This document shows positions 36,461 to 45,517 of a DNA stretch of 64,000 bases, in pieces. The translations under genes and the position numbers were made by a program. How positions within the stretch are numbered: the stretch's first letter is position 1; every line of letters starts with the position of its first letter. The notes beneath the pieces were generated by a model. The model saw only the letters and a program-made list of their open reading frames with translations. It was not told the DNA's origin and did no database searches. Source of the DNA: Dichotomicrobium thermohalophilum (lineage in GTDB: Bacteria; Pseudomonadota; Alphaproteobacteria; Rhizobiales; Rhodomicrobiaceae); NCBI RefSeq assembly GCF_003550175.1, contig NZ_QXDF01000005.1, positions 22,765 to 86,764 on the forward strand, given 5' to 3'.

Positions 36461-37086
36461 TCGGCCGCACTCGCGATCGCGTTGACGGCCGCGACCGTTA
36501 TCGCGCTTCCGCCCAGCCGCCCACGCACGATGCAGCACGGTGCGGGCCGGTCGGTCCAGAGCGCGTCTTTCGACTCCACCGCGCCGACAAAGCCAACCGG
36601 ACAGCCAATGATCGCCGCCGGGCGCGGGCAGGCCGGGTCTTCCAGCATGTTGAGCAGGTGGAACAGCGCGGTGGGCGCGTTGCCGATGGCCACCACCGCA
36701 CCCTTCAGCCGCGGCCGCCACATCTCCAGCGCCGCCGCCGAACGTGTGGTGTTCAGTTCCTGCGCCAGCGCGGGGACGCGCTCATCGCCCAGCGTGCAGA
36801 TCACCGCATTCTCCGCCGGCAACCGCTTCCGCGTGACACCCTCGCTGACCATGCGCGTGTCGCACAGGATCGGCGCGCCATCCTCCAACGCCGCGCGCGC
36901 CGTCTCCACGAAACCGGGCGAAAAATGGATGTCGCGCGCGAGCTCAACCAGACCGGCGGCATGGATCATTCGCACAGCCACCGGCTCTTCCAGCGCGTCG
37001 AAGCGCGCGAGGTCGGCCTCCGCCCGGATGGTTGCGAAGGATTGGCGATAGATCGCCGCGCCGTCTGTCTCGTAGACGTGGGGCAT
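36457..37086 (-). CDS. cobH: Precorrin-8X methylmutase
   Basis: 209 residues from the ATG at 37086, overlapping the cobG stop as TGATG. The catalytic histidine is H42 in VRMIHAAGLVELARDIHFSP. Other family blocks: ILCDTRMVSEGVTRKRLPAE, VAIGNAPTALFHLLNMLEDP and IIGCPVGFVGAVESKDAL. It moves the C-11 methyl to C-12, giving hydrogenobyrinate in the aerobic route. Confidence 0.95.
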   Translation of the reverse strand: MPHVYETDGAAIYRQSFATIRAEADLARFDALEEPVAVRMIHAAGLVELARDIHFSPGFVETARAALEDGAPILCDTRMVSEGVTRKRLPAENAVICTLGDERVPALAQELNTTRSAAALEMWRPRLKGAVVAIGNAPTALFHLLNMLEDPACPRPAAIIGCPVGFVGAVESKDALWTDRPAPCCIVRGRLGGSAITVAAVNAIASAAE

Positions 37087-38210
37087 CACGGCAGCTCCGC
37101 ACCGCTGGCGAGGGCCTCGGGCGTCAGGCCGCGCCGCGTCGGCGCATCACCCGGCTTGCCGCCGTGCACGAGATCGAAGCCGCCATCGCGCCCGACCAGC
37201 GTGACATCCGCCGCGCGCGGGCGCGCACAGCCCTTTTCGCAGCCTGAGACGTGCAGGTCGCCGTCAACACGGCCAGCGAGCGCGCGGGCGAGCCTGCGGG
37301 TTTCCACTGTCGCGGCCGAGCAGGCCGGTGCGCCGGGGCAGGCATCCACGCGCAGAAGCGGATCATCCGGCGCGTCGATGAACGGATGCGCGGGCAGCGC
37401 GCGAACGCCTTCCAGCGCGAACAGCCGCCACGGCGTGACGCGCAGCGCCGCCGCGCGGCTTTCCACCGTCACGTCGGCTAGCGCCTCGGCAGGAAGCTGG
37501 CCGAACGGCGCACCCAGCACAGGCCCGCCAATGTCATCGCCCGGTCTGGGCTTTGCGCGCGGCGAAGCGGGCGGCTCGCTCTGCCACGCCTGCGGCAACG
37601 GGACGGAGCGCAACAGCCGCGCCATTCGTCGCTCTTCGCCGCGCGCCGCGAACCAGTGCGCGAGCGCGACCACCGCGTCGATCGCCTCGCTTTCGGCGAC
37701 GGGGCAGCCCTGCGCCGCGCCGTCCGCGCGGACGATCAGCCCGCCCCCCGCGCCGCGCTCGATGCGGATGTCGGCGGGTGTATCGCGGAGGATCGAACCG
37801 TCCCCGGCATCGACCGCGAAACCGAACTTGCCCGGCAGCGCGGGCAACTCGCCCAGCCGTTGCGCCATCTTCTCCGCCAGCCGCGCCGTGGCATCGCCCG
37901 CGCGCCAGTCCGGCGCGACGATGATATTGCGCCGTGCCTCGCGCACCGGGTCGGCATCCAGCAGGCCGAACACCGAAAGCGCCTCTACAAGCGCCGCATG
38001 ATCTTCCTGCGCCACGCCGCGAATTTGCAGATTCGCACGATTGGTCAGGTCGATGATCCCGTTGCCGTATTGCGCCGCCGCCTCGCACAGGCCGATGACC
38101 TGCGCGCGGTCCAGCCGTCCGGCATGCGGCCGCACCCGCACGATCAGCCCGTCCCCGGACATCATCGGGCGGTAAGCGCTGGGGCACCATCCTTTCACCA
38201 TCACCGTCAC
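37086..38210 (-). CDS. cobG: Precorrin-3B synthase (oxygen-dependent, Fe-S)
   Basis: 374 residues, taken from the GTG at 38210 that overlaps the cobN stop as GTGA; the next ATG is three codons in. It is a sulfite/nitrite-reductase-like protein with CPSAYRPMMSGDGLIVRVRP at the N-terminus. Four cysteines suited to a [4Fe-4S] cluster lie in DACPGAPACSAATVETRRLA and HVSGCEKGCARPRA near residues 285-340. CobG uses O2 to hydroxylate C-20 of precorrin-3A, so its presence marks the aerobic pathway. Confidence 0.92.
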   Translation of the reverse strand: MTVMVKGWCPSAYRPMMSGDGLIVRVRPHAGRLDRAQVIGLCEAAAQYGNGIIDLTNRANLQIRGVAQEDHAALVEALSVFGLLDADPVREARRNIIVAPDWRAGDATARLAEKMAQRLGELPALPGKFGFAVDAGDGSILRDTPADIRIERGAGGGLIVRADGAAQGCPVAESEAIDAVVALAHWFAARGEERRMARLLRSVPLPQAWQSEPPASPRAKPRPGDDIGGPVLGAPFGQLPAEALADVTVESRAAALRVTPWRLFALEGVRALPAHPFIDAPDDPLLRVDACPGAPACSAATVETRRLARALAGRVDGDLHVSGCEKGCARPRAADVTLVGRDGGFDLVHGGKPGDAPTRRGLTPEALASGAELP

Positions 38211-41200
38211 GCGCAGTCCTCCAGCGCCGCGAGGATCGAATTGCGCCGCGTCTGCCACAGCCCCGCCTCGCGCAGCGCGGCAAAGCGCGCGCGCATCGCC
38301 TCCAGCGCCTGCGGGTTGGCTTCGTCCATGAAGGCTGTCACGTCGTCATCGCCCAGCGTGGCGTCGAAGAATGTGTCGAACAGGTGCGAGCCGACCTGCC
38401 CGGACAGATGCGCAAATGCGGCCATATGCTCCAGCGTCGCCGCGATTTCCGCCGCGCCGCGAAAGCCGTGGCGCTTCATGCCCGCGATCCACTCCGGATT
38501 GGATGCGCGGGCACGGACCACGCGAGCGATCTCCTCGGCTTGCGTGCGGGCGCGCGGGTTGCCCGGGTCGGCGTTATCGATGTGATAGAGCGCGGCGTTG
38601 CCGCCCGTGACCGCCTGCGCTGCGGCGAAGCCGGCTTCATGCGTGGCGTAGTCGGCGGCCATCAGCAGGTCGGTCTCGGGCAGGTCCTGCGTGTGGACGA
38701 AGCTGTCGGCATTGGCCACCTGGCGGGCGATGCCGTCATCGTCGCGCGTGGCGCTGTCGCCGTCGAGCGCCCAGGCGCTGGCCGCCAGCCACGCCTCGCC
38801 AGCGGCGCGGCGGCCTTCTGGCGTGTAGTCCTCGATCGCCCTGCCCATGCCAAGGCCGTAGCTGCCCGGCTTCGGCCCATAGACGCGCGCGCCTGTGTCC
38901 TGCCCGGCATAGGGATTCCAGTCCGCCGGCTCGTCGCGGGCGGCGAGCGCACGGATCGCCTGCTGGTAGAGCGCCGAGAGCGTCGGGAACACGTCGCGGA
39001 AAAGGCCGGAGACGCGCAGCGTCACGTCGATGCGCGGACGCTCCAGCATGGCGATCGGCAGCACCTCGATGCCCGAGACGCGCTCCGAGCCGTCATCCCA
39101 GACCGGCTTGACGCCGAGCAGGTGCAGCGCCATCGCGAAGTCTTCGCCGGCCGTGCGCATGGTCGCCGACCCCCAGAGATCGACGACAAGGCCGCGGGGC
39201 CAGTCGCCGTGGTCCTGCAGGTGCCGGCGCACCAGCTCCTCGCCGAGCTTGACGCCCTGCGCATAGGCCGAGCGGGTCGGCACGGCGCGCGGATCGGTTG
39301 TGAACAGGTTGCGGCCCGTGGGCAGCACGTCGTTGCGCCCGCGATAGGGCGAACCGGACGGGCCAGCCGGGATACGCCGGCCGGAGAGCGCGTCGAGCAG
39401 CGCGCGGCGCTCGTCGCCCACCGACTGGCGCACATCGAACGGGCCGGGCCTTTCCGGCATCCGCCCCCAGACATGCAGGCCGTCGCTGAACTGGCTCTCC
39501 TTCACGTCGCAGACGAAGCGGTCGATCCGCGTAATAGCCTCCGCCGGGCAGGCTGCTTCGTCCAGCCCGAGATCGGCTTCAACGCCCTGCGCGCGCGCTT
39601 CCTCGCGGATGTCGGTCTGCAGTCGGTCGCGGCGCTTCGGGTCTAGCCCGTCGGCGTTGGAGAACTCGTCCAGCAGCGCTTCCAGCCTGGAAAACCGCTC
39701 CGGCGCGCCGCTCGTGCACAGCGGCGGCGGCACATGGCCCAGCGTGACCGCGCCGATCCGGCGCTTGGCCTGCGCCGCCTCGCCGGGGTCGTTGACGATG
39801 AACGGGTAGATCACCGGCATATCGCCGATCAGCGCCTCGGGCCAGCAATCGCCCGACAGCGCGACCGACTTGCCCGGCAGCCATTCGAGGGTGCCATGCG
39901 CGCCGATATGGATGAGCGCGTCGCAGCCGAGCGCGTGGCGCAGCCAGAGGTAGAAGGCGACATAGGCATGGCGCGGTACGCGGGAAATGTCGTGGTAGTC
40001 GTCGTAGCGGCGTTCAGGTGCGCCGCGCTCGGGCTGCAGCGCGACCAGCGCCGATCCCCGTCGCGTCGCGGAAAAACGAAATGTACCGTCGCGGCAAGCA
40101 GGGTCATCCTCCGGCGCGCCCCAGGCTGCGGCGAGATCGGTCTGCAGCTTCGCCGGCAGCGTCTCCAGCGCCGCGCGGTAGGCCTCCAGCGGCCAGGCAA
40201 TCGTCTCCCGGGACAGCGCGGCTTCGAGCGCCGGCCCATCCGCGACCGCGTAGCCCGCCGCGCCCAGATCGCTCAAGATCGCCTCGGCCGACGCGATCGC
40301 GTCCAGCCCAACCGCATGGGCCATGTTCCAGTCCTTGCCCGGATAGGTCGAGAGCACCAGCGCCGGGCGCTTCTCTGCTGCCGGCTTCTCGGCAAGCGCG
40401 ACCCAGCGCGCGACCCGCTCCGCGATCGCGTCAACGCGCTCGGCCTGCGGCTTGTGGCAGTAGCGCGAGAATTGCAGCGCCTCATCAAACGCGCCCGGCT
40501 CCTTGAACGAGCCAACACCCGCAAAGACGCGCCCGTCCACCTCCGGCAGCACGACATGCATCGCCAGATCGGGCGGCGACAGCCCGCGCTCGGACTCCGC
40601 CCAGGCTTCCTCCGTCGAGGTCGCCAGCGCCATCTGGAAAACCGGCACGCCGGCAGCATCCAGAGGCGAGGTGCCGTCATCCCCCTTGCCGGAGAACGAG
40701 GTCACGTTGACGATTGCGGCGGGCTGCGCGAACGCCACCTGCCGCGCCATCCAGCCGGCAGGCTCTGGCGCCTTTAACGAGGGCGCGAACAGCCCGGCGA
40801 CATCGAAGCCGCGCGCGCGAAAGCTCTCGAACAGCGCCTTCACCGGCCCAAGGTCAGCCGCCGTCAGGTAGGCGCGGTAGAACGTCACGAGGATACGCGG
40901 GCGCGCGCTCCCCACCGGAAACGCCGCGAGCGGACAGCACGCCCCATGCTCCGGCGTCCACGCCCCGACCATCGGCACCGCCTTTGCCCCCGTCACCGGC
41001 CCGGCGTAAAGCCCGGCAGCCAGCGCGAGCTGCGCCAGCGCCGCCTGCGCCGCGACCTCGCCGCCCGTATCGCACAGTTCGGTCAGCCGCCGAAGCGTGG
41101 ACTCCGGCACGGTCGAGACCTCGCCCAGGCGCGGATCGGGCCGCCCATCAGCCGGCAGGACCGCGAGCGCGATGCCCTTCTCACGCGCCAGCGCCTTAAC

Positions 41201-41506
41201 CTGCTGCAAGCCATACGACCAGTATGGCACCCCGCCGATCAGCCGGACCAGGATTCCTTTCGCAGCCGTCAGAGTCTGCTCGATATATGTGTCGACGGAA
41301 AGCGGATGCTTCAGCGCGGCAAGGTTTGCCAGCCGCAGGCTCGGCAGGGCCGCCCCGCTCGCCTTGGCACGATGCCACCCGGCCGCGAACGCGCCCAGAT
41401 CGCTGTCGGAAAAGGAGAGTACGACCAGATCGGCCGGGCTCTGGCCCAGATCGGTCGGCGTCTCGGTTTCCTCCAGGCCGTGGGACTCGCGAAAGATGAC
41501 ATGCAT
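38207..41506 (-). CDS. cobN: Cobaltochelatase large subunit CobN
   Basis: 1099 residues; I recall family members nearer 1250-1275, so this copy is on the short side. Recognisable blocks: IHIGAHGTLEWLPGKSVALS, YPFIVNDPGEAAQAKRRIGA, WGRMPERPGPFDVRQSVGDE, LVVDLWGSATMRTAGEDFAM and ETDLLMAADYATHEAGFAAA. CobN binds hydrogenobyrinate diamide and works with the AAA+ pair CobS/CobT to insert cobalt. Those two genes are not in the window. The gene is 9 bp after cobW and overlaps cobG by GTGA. Confidence 0.93.
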   Translation of the reverse strand: MHVIFRESHGLEETETPTDLGQSPADLVVLSFSDSDLGAFAAGWHRAKASGAALPSLRLANLAALKHPLSVDTYIEQTLTAAKGILVRLIGGVPYWSYGLQQVKALAREKGIALAVLPADGRPDPRLGEVSTVPESTLRRLTELCDTGGEVAAQAALAQLALAAGLYAGPVTGAKAVPMVGAWTPEHGACCPLAAFPVGSARPRILVTFYRAYLTAADLGPVKALFESFRARGFDVAGLFAPSLKAPEPAGWMARQVAFAQPAAIVNVTSFSGKGDDGTSPLDAAGVPVFQMALATSTEEAWAESERGLSPPDLAMHVVLPEVDGRVFAGVGSFKEPGAFDEALQFSRYCHKPQAERVDAIAERVARWVALAEKPAAEKRPALVLSTYPGKDWNMAHAVGLDAIASAEAILSDLGAAGYAVADGPALEAALSRETIAWPLEAYRAALETLPAKLQTDLAAAWGAPEDDPACRDGTFRFSATRRGSALVALQPERGAPERRYDDYHDISRVPRHAYVAFYLWLRHALGCDALIHIGAHGTLEWLPGKSVALSGDCWPEALIGDMPVIYPFIVNDPGEAAQAKRRIGAVTLGHVPPPLCTSGAPERFSRLEALLDEFSNADGLDPKRRDRLQTDIREEARAQGVEADLGLDEAACPAEAITRIDRFVCDVKESQFSDGLHVWGRMPERPGPFDVRQSVGDERRALLDALSGRRIPAGPSGSPYRGRNDVLPTGRNLFTTDPRAVPTRSAYAQGVKLGEELVRRHLQDHGDWPRGLVVDLWGSATMRTAGEDFAMALHLLGVKPVWDDGSERVSGIEVLPIAMLERPRIDVTLRVSGLFRDVFPTLSALYQQAIRALAARDEPADWNPYAGQDTGARVYGPKPGSYGLGMGRAIEDYTPEGRRAAGEAWLAASAWALDGDSATRDDDGIARQVANADSFVHTQDLPETDLLMAADYATHEAGFAAAQAVTGGNAALYHIDNADPGNPRARTQAEEIARVVRARASNPEWIAGMKRHGFRGAAEIAATLEHMAAFAHLSGQVGSHLFDTFFDATLGDDDVTAFMDEANPQALEAMRARFAALREAGLWQTRRNSILAALEDCA

Positions 41507-41515
41507 GAGCTAAGC

Positions 41516-42556
41516 CTACTCGCTCAGCGCGGCGCGGATCGCGGACTCGTCAATGCGGTCATGCTCGGCGATCAGGACAAGCTGGCCCGCGCGGGGTTCG
41601 TCGGGCCGCCACATCCGGTCGTATTGCGTGCGCACGCGTCCGCCGACCGCCTGCACCATCAGGCGCATCGGCTTGCCCGCCACGGCGGCGTATCCCTTCA
41701 CCCGCAAGATGTCCCGCTCATTGGCGAGCCGGGCGATACGTTCGGCCAGCGTGTCGGGGTCGGCCTGCTCGGGCAGCGGCACGACGATACTGTCAAACTC
41801 CTCGTGGTCGTGATCATCGTGCGGCGCGTCGTGGTGCGAGGGACGCGCATCCATGTCGTCTTCGGCGGCGGCCTCCAGCCCGATGATGACGCGCGGGTCG
41901 ACCTTGCCCTCGCTGACCTCGACCACGGGTAGCGGGCGATGCGCTGTCTCCTCGATCGTGGCGCGGGCCTTGGCGACCCCCTCTTCCCCCGCGAGGTCCG
42001 GCTTGGTCAGCAGCACGATATCCGCGCAGGCGATCTGGTCCTCGAAAACCTCCGACAGCGGCGTTTCGTGATCCAGGCTGTCATCAGCCAGCCGCTGCGC
42101 TTCGACCGCATCGACATTCGGCGCGAAACGGCCCGCTGCCACGGCCTCCGCATCGGCCAGCGCAACGACGCCGTCCACCGTGATACGCGAGCGGATATCC
42201 GGCCAGTCGAACGCCTTCAGGAGCGGCTTGGGCAGCGCCAGCCCGGAGGTCTCGATCAGGATGTGCTCGGGGCGCGGGTCGAGCGACAAGAGCGACTCGA
42301 TCGTCGGAATGAAGTCGTCGGCCACCGTGCAACAGATGCAGCCGTTCGCCAGCTCCATGATGTTCTCAGCCGGGCAGTCGGGGATCGCGCAGGCCTTGAG
42401 GATGTCCCCGTCGACGCCGACATCGCCGAACTCGTTGACGATGACCGCAAGCCGCTTGCCCTGCGGGTTCTGCATGAGCTGGCTGATGAGCGTCGTCTTG
42501 CCGGAGCCGAGAAAGCCGGTGATGACCGTAACGGGCAGCTTGGCGAGATCAGGCAT
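41516..42556 (-). CDS. cobW: CobW-type GTP-dependent metal chaperone
   Basis: 346 residues from the ATG at 42556, preceding PVTVITGFLGSGKTTLISQL (P-loop GFLGSGKTT). The metal site CXCC is present as ANGCICCTVADDFIPTIESL. A histidine/aspartate-rich loop (HHDAPHDDHDHEEF, about residues 240-255) and the C-terminal CobW_C domain (LRVKGYAAVAGKPMRLMVQA) follow. It is a G3E GTPase thought to deliver cobalt for the chelatase. It overlaps the DUF1636 gene by 8 bp. Confidence 0.93.
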   Translation of the reverse strand: MPDLAKLPVTVITGFLGSGKTTLISQLMQNPQGKRLAVIVNEFGDVGVDGDILKACAIPDCPAENIMELANGCICCTVADDFIPTIESLLSLDPRPEHILIETSGLALPKPLLKAFDWPDIRSRITVDGVVALADAEAVAAGRFAPNVDAVEAQRLADDSLDHETPLSEVFEDQIACADIVLLTKPDLAGEEGVAKARATIEETAHRPLPVVEVSEGKVDPRVIIGLEAAAEDDMDARPSHHDAPHDDHDHEEFDSIVVPLPEQADPDTLAERIARLANERDILRVKGYAAVAGKPMRLMVQAVGGRVRTQYDRMWRPDEPRAGQLVLIAEHDRIDESAIRAALSE

Positions 42557-42923
42557 GGGCGGCCTCCATCGGGGGAATGCGGACAACGCAGTTGCGCTTG
42601 AAATGCTCCGGGCGCTCGCGCCAGGGGATGATGCCGTTCGGCGCGGTGAGGTAGCGCGCCAGCCCGTCGAGGATGACACCAACATGCGCCTCCGGCTCCA
42701 GCCCACCATAGACATAGGTCCAGCGCCCCGGCCCGCGCAGGCCGATCGTGCAGCCCTGCGAGCAGTTGGACAGGCACTCGACCGGGCGCAGCTTCACGCC
42801 CTCGGGCAGCGGCTGTTCACTCAGCGCCTCGTAAAGTTGCGCGCCGGGCCGCGGCGCTTCCGCCTCTTTCGGCTGGCCACAGCGGCAGGTCGTGCACACC
42901 AGAAGTTCCACGGCGTCGCTCAT
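42549..42923 (-). CDS. DUF1636 metal-binding, ferredoxin-like protein
   Basis: 124 residues from the ATG at 42923. The cysteines of LLVCTTCRCGQ and VECLSNCSQGCTIGL suggest a thioredoxin-fold [2Fe-2S] or metal site, as proposed for DUF1636. The family typically neighbours cobW in alphaproteobacterial B12 clusters; its function is not established. It is the first gene behind the cobalamin riboswitch, so its expression should fall when adenosylcobalamin is plentiful. Confidence 0.82.
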   Translation of the reverse strand: MSDAVELLVCTTCRCGQPKEAEAPRPGAQLYEALSEQPLPEGVKLRPVECLSNCSQGCTIGLRGPGRWTYVYGGLEPEAHVGVILDGLARYLTAPNGIIPWRERPEHFKRNCVVRIPPMEAAHA

Positions 42924-43067
42924 CGCCGCGCCTCCCGGCTGTATCCTTTTGGGCGAAGATATGCGTGCGTCAACGAGTTGCCCCTTCGAACGAGGGACAA
43001 GGGTGGATGGCGGGCAAAGCTGAGGCCCTAACCCGTCACCGGATACCCCCGTCCGGTTCACGTTTAT

Positions 43068-43256
43068 GTCGCTGGCAGGTCTCCCGGCTTACGGATCCCG
43101 GAGCCTTAGGCTCCTGCGGTCATCCGGCCTTCCCAGCCCTTTCAGCCAGTGGCCAATGGATGCCCTCTCCGATCACGGTCGCGGGGGCGGCTGCGCTTAA
43201 GGACCGCATGGTTCCCGGCGCATTCCCTTTTCACTTGTCTTCAACAAGCACCAGCG
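43068..43256 (-). ncRNA. Cobalamin riboswitch of the leftward cob operon
   Basis: Read on the minus strand, the leader shows the class I cobalamin pattern in order: GCTGGTGCTTG near the 5' end, AAAAGGGAATGCG, GCAGCCGCCCCCGCGACCGT (the central conserved block), GCCACTGGC, GGCTGGGAAGGC, and the 3' closing element GCCGGGAGACCTGCCAGC. It begins about 8 nt after the candidate -10 at 43264 and ends 145 bp before the DUF1636 ATG, leaving room for an expression platform. Confidence 0.93.
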
Positions 43257-43263
43257 TCGCGGT

Positions 43264-43292
43264 ATGTTTTCGATCCCGCGCAGCTTTGTCAA
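43264..43292 (-). promoter_or_regulatory. Sigma70-like promoter of the riboswitch-led cob operon
   Basis: On the minus strand TTGACA (43292-43287) is followed after 17 nt by AAACAT (43269-43264). Initiation about 7 nt downstream would place the transcript start at the riboswitch 5' end. The -35 box lies only 17 bp from the cobO start codon on the other strand. Confidence 0.65.
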
Positions 43293-43308
43293 GAACGAGA
43301 GGTAGGCG

Positions 43309-43917
43309 ATGGACGACGTCAACGAGCGCCACAAGGAGAAGATGCAGAAGATCAAGGCGGCGCGCGAGAAGCTGATGGCCACCAAGACTCAGGAAAAGGG
43401 CCTGATCATCGTTCACACCGGCGCGGGCAAAGGCAAGTCGTCGTCCGCCTTCGGCATGATCATGCGGTGCATCGCGCACGGCATGCCTTGCGCGGTCGTG
43501 CAGTTCATCAAGGGGACATGGAGCACGGGCGAGCGCGAATTCCTGCGCGAGCGGTTCCCGGACGAATGCAAGTTCGTCGTCTCCGGCGAGGGCTTCACCT
43601 GGGACACGCAGGACCGCGAGCGCGACATCGCGGCCGCCCAGTCAGGGTGGGAGCAGGCGAAGGCATTTATCCGCGATCCCGAGATGCGCATGGTCCTGCT
43701 GGACGAGATCAACATCGCGCTGCGCTATGATTACCTCGATATCGACGAGGTCGTGACTTTCCTCCTGAACGAAAAGCCGGAGATGACGCACGTGATCCTG
43801 ACCGGGCGCAACGCCAAGCCGGAGCTCATCGAGGCGGCAGACCTCGTCACCGAAATGAGCCTGGTCAAGCACCCGTTCCGCGACGGCATCAAGGCGCAGC
43901 CGGGCGTGGAGTTCTGA
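43309..43917 (+). CDS. cobO: Cob(I)yrinic acid a,c-diamide adenosyltransferase
   Basis: 202 residues of the CobO/BtuR/CobA family. P-loop: IVHTGAGKGKSSSAFGMIMR; further signature GEGFTWDTQDRERDIAAAQS and MVLLDEINIALRYDYLDIDE. It adenosylates the cobalt of cob(I)yrinate diamide using ATP. GAGAGG lies 10 bp upstream of the ATG. It is divergent from the riboswitch-led operon; because the gap to the opposing -35 is tiny, its own promoter must overlap that promoter or the riboswitch DNA. cobQ follows after 6 bp. Confidence 0.95.
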   Translation: MDDVNERHKEKMQKIKAAREKLMATKTQEKGLIIVHTGAGKGKSSSAFGMIMRCIAHGMPCAVVQFIKGTWSTGEREFLRERFPDECKFVVSGEGFTWDTQDRERDIAAAQSGWEQAKAFIRDPEMRMVLLDEINIALRYDYLDIDEVVTFLLNEKPEMTHVILTGRNAKPELIEAADLVTEMSLVKHPFRDGIKAQPGVEF

Positions 43918-43923
43918 TCGCCC

Positions 43924-45372
43924 ATGCCCCGCGCGCTGATGATCCAGGGCACCGGCTCGAATGTCGGGAAATCGCTTCTCGTTGCCGGGCTGTGCCGGGT
44001 TGCGCGCCGGCGTGGACTTCGCGTAGCGCCGTTCAAGCCGCAGAACATGTCGAACAACGCCGCCGTCACCACCGATGGCGGCGAGATCGGTCGCGCGCAG
44101 GCGCTTCAGGCGCAGGCCTGCGGGCAGCCGCCCGTCATCGACATGAACCCTGTCCTCCTGAAGCCCGAGACCGACACCGGATCGCAGGTGATCGTGCAGG
44201 GCCGTAAGCTGACGACCGTGCGGGCGCGGGACTACAAGGCGCTGAAACCCCAGCTTCTGGAAAAGGTTCTGGAGAGCTTCGCGCGGCTGAAGGTGGACAA
44301 TGATCTGATCGTCATTGAGGGCGCGGGCAGCCCGGCGGAGGTCAATCTGCGCGCTGGCGACATCGCCAATATGGGCTTTGCGCGGGCGGCGGAGGTGCCG
44401 GTGGTGCTGGCCGGAGACATCGACCGGGGCGGGGTGATCGCGCAGATTATCGGGACGCAGGCCGTAATGGACCCGGCCGATGCGGCCCTCGTCGCGGGCT
44501 TCCTGATCAACAAGTTTCGCGGCGACCCGAGCCTGTTCGATGACGGTTATGCCCTGATCGAAGCGCGCACGGGCTGGCGCGGCTTCGGCGTGCTGCCCTA
44601 TTTCGCCGATGCGTGGCGGCTGCCGGCGGAGGACGCGCTGGATATCGCGCCGGGGCGCGGCAGCGGCAAACTTCATATCGTCTGCCTCGGCCTTTCGCGC
44701 ATCGCCAATTTCGACGATCTAGACCCGCTGGCGCAGGAGCCGGATGTGCGCCTGACCATGCTGCGCGCGGGCCAGCCGATCCCCGGCGATGCGGACCTCG
44801 TCATCCTGCCGGGCAGCAAGGCGACCCGCGCCGATCTGGACCTCGTGCGGCGTCAGGGCTGGGATGTCGACCTCGCGGCGCATGTGCGGCGCGGCGGCCA
44901 GGTGCTGGGCATTTGCGGCGGCTACCAGATGCTTGGGCGAGTGGTGCGCGACCCCGACGGGCTGGAAGGTGCCCCGGGCGACACGCCGGGGCTTGGCCTG
45001 CTCGACATCGAGACGACCATGACGCCGGAAAAGCGCCTTACCGAGACACGGGCGGTTCACGCCGCGACGGGCGCAGCCTTCAGCGGCTACGAAATCCATA
45101 TCGGGCAGACGACGGGGCCGGACTGCGGGCGCCCCTTCGCGCATGTCGAGGGGCGAGCCGAAGGTGCGGTCAGCGCCGACGGCCGCGTGGCAGGCAGCTA
45201 CCTGCACGGCATGTTTTGCGACGACGGCTTCCGCGCATCCTATCTCAGCGCGCTGGGCGCCGCGCCGGCAGCAGCCTCCTACGCCGAGACTGTCGAGCGC
45301 ACGCTGGATACCCTCGCGGACCACATGGAGGCGCATCTGGACGTCGCGGGGCTGTTCGACATCGCCGCCTAG
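43924..45372 (+). CDS. cobQ: Cobyric acid synthase
   Basis: 482 residues. The N-terminal ATPase has [20 protein letters not shown] and [20 protein letters not shown]. The C-terminal glutamine amidotransferase has the nucleophile Cys in [15 protein letters not shown] and the His in [20 protein letters not shown]. It amidates side chains b, d, e and g of adenosylcobyrinate diamide. Transcribed with cobO; the end of the gene faces cobD, with a palindromic repeat region between them. Confidence 0.96.
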   Translation: MPRALMIQGTGSNVGKSLLVAGLCRVARRRGLRVAPFKPQNMSNNAAVTTDGGEIGRAQALQAQACGQPPVIDMNPVLLKPETDTGSQVIVQGRKLTTVRARDYKALKPQLLEKVLESFARLKVDNDLIVIEGAGSPAEVNLRAGDIANMGFARAAEVPVVLAGDIDRGGVIAQIIGTQAVMDPADAALVAGFLINKFRGDPSLFDDGYALIEARTGWRGFGVLPYFADAWRLPAEDALDIAPGRGSGKLHIVCLGLSRIANFDDLDPLAQEPDVRLTMLRAGQPIPGDADLVILPGSKATRADLDLVRRQGWDVDLAAHVRRGGQVLGICGGYQMLGRVVRDPDGLEGAPGDTPGLGLLDIETTMTPEKRLTETRAVHAATGAAFSGYEIHIGQTTGPDCGRPFAHVEGRAEGAVSADGRVAGSYLHGMFCDDGFRASYLSALGAAPAAASYAETVERTLDTLADHMEAHLDVAGLFDIAA

Positions 45373-45397
45373 AGAACCGCGAGCCAATCAGGTCAAC

Positions 45398-45483
45398 GTC
45401 ATGCCCGTGCTTGACACGGGCATCCATGAACGCGCTCGGTCATGACGGAGTGACAGATTGCCGGGTCAAGCCCGGCAATGACA
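45398..45483. repeat. Paired palindromic repeat between cobQ and cobD
   Basis: Two palindromes: CCCGTG-CTTGA-CACGGG (about 45404-45420) and TTGCCGGG-TCAAG-CCCGGCAA (about 45458-45478), each embedded in GTCATG...-type flanks ending GGCAATGACA. This is the look of dispersed REP/BOX-like intergenic elements of many alphaproteobacteria. It sits between converging cobQ and cobD and may also end transcription. Confidence 0.6.
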
Positions 45484-45517
45484 AAGGTGTCACAACTCTG
45501 ACTGATTCAAACGTTGG

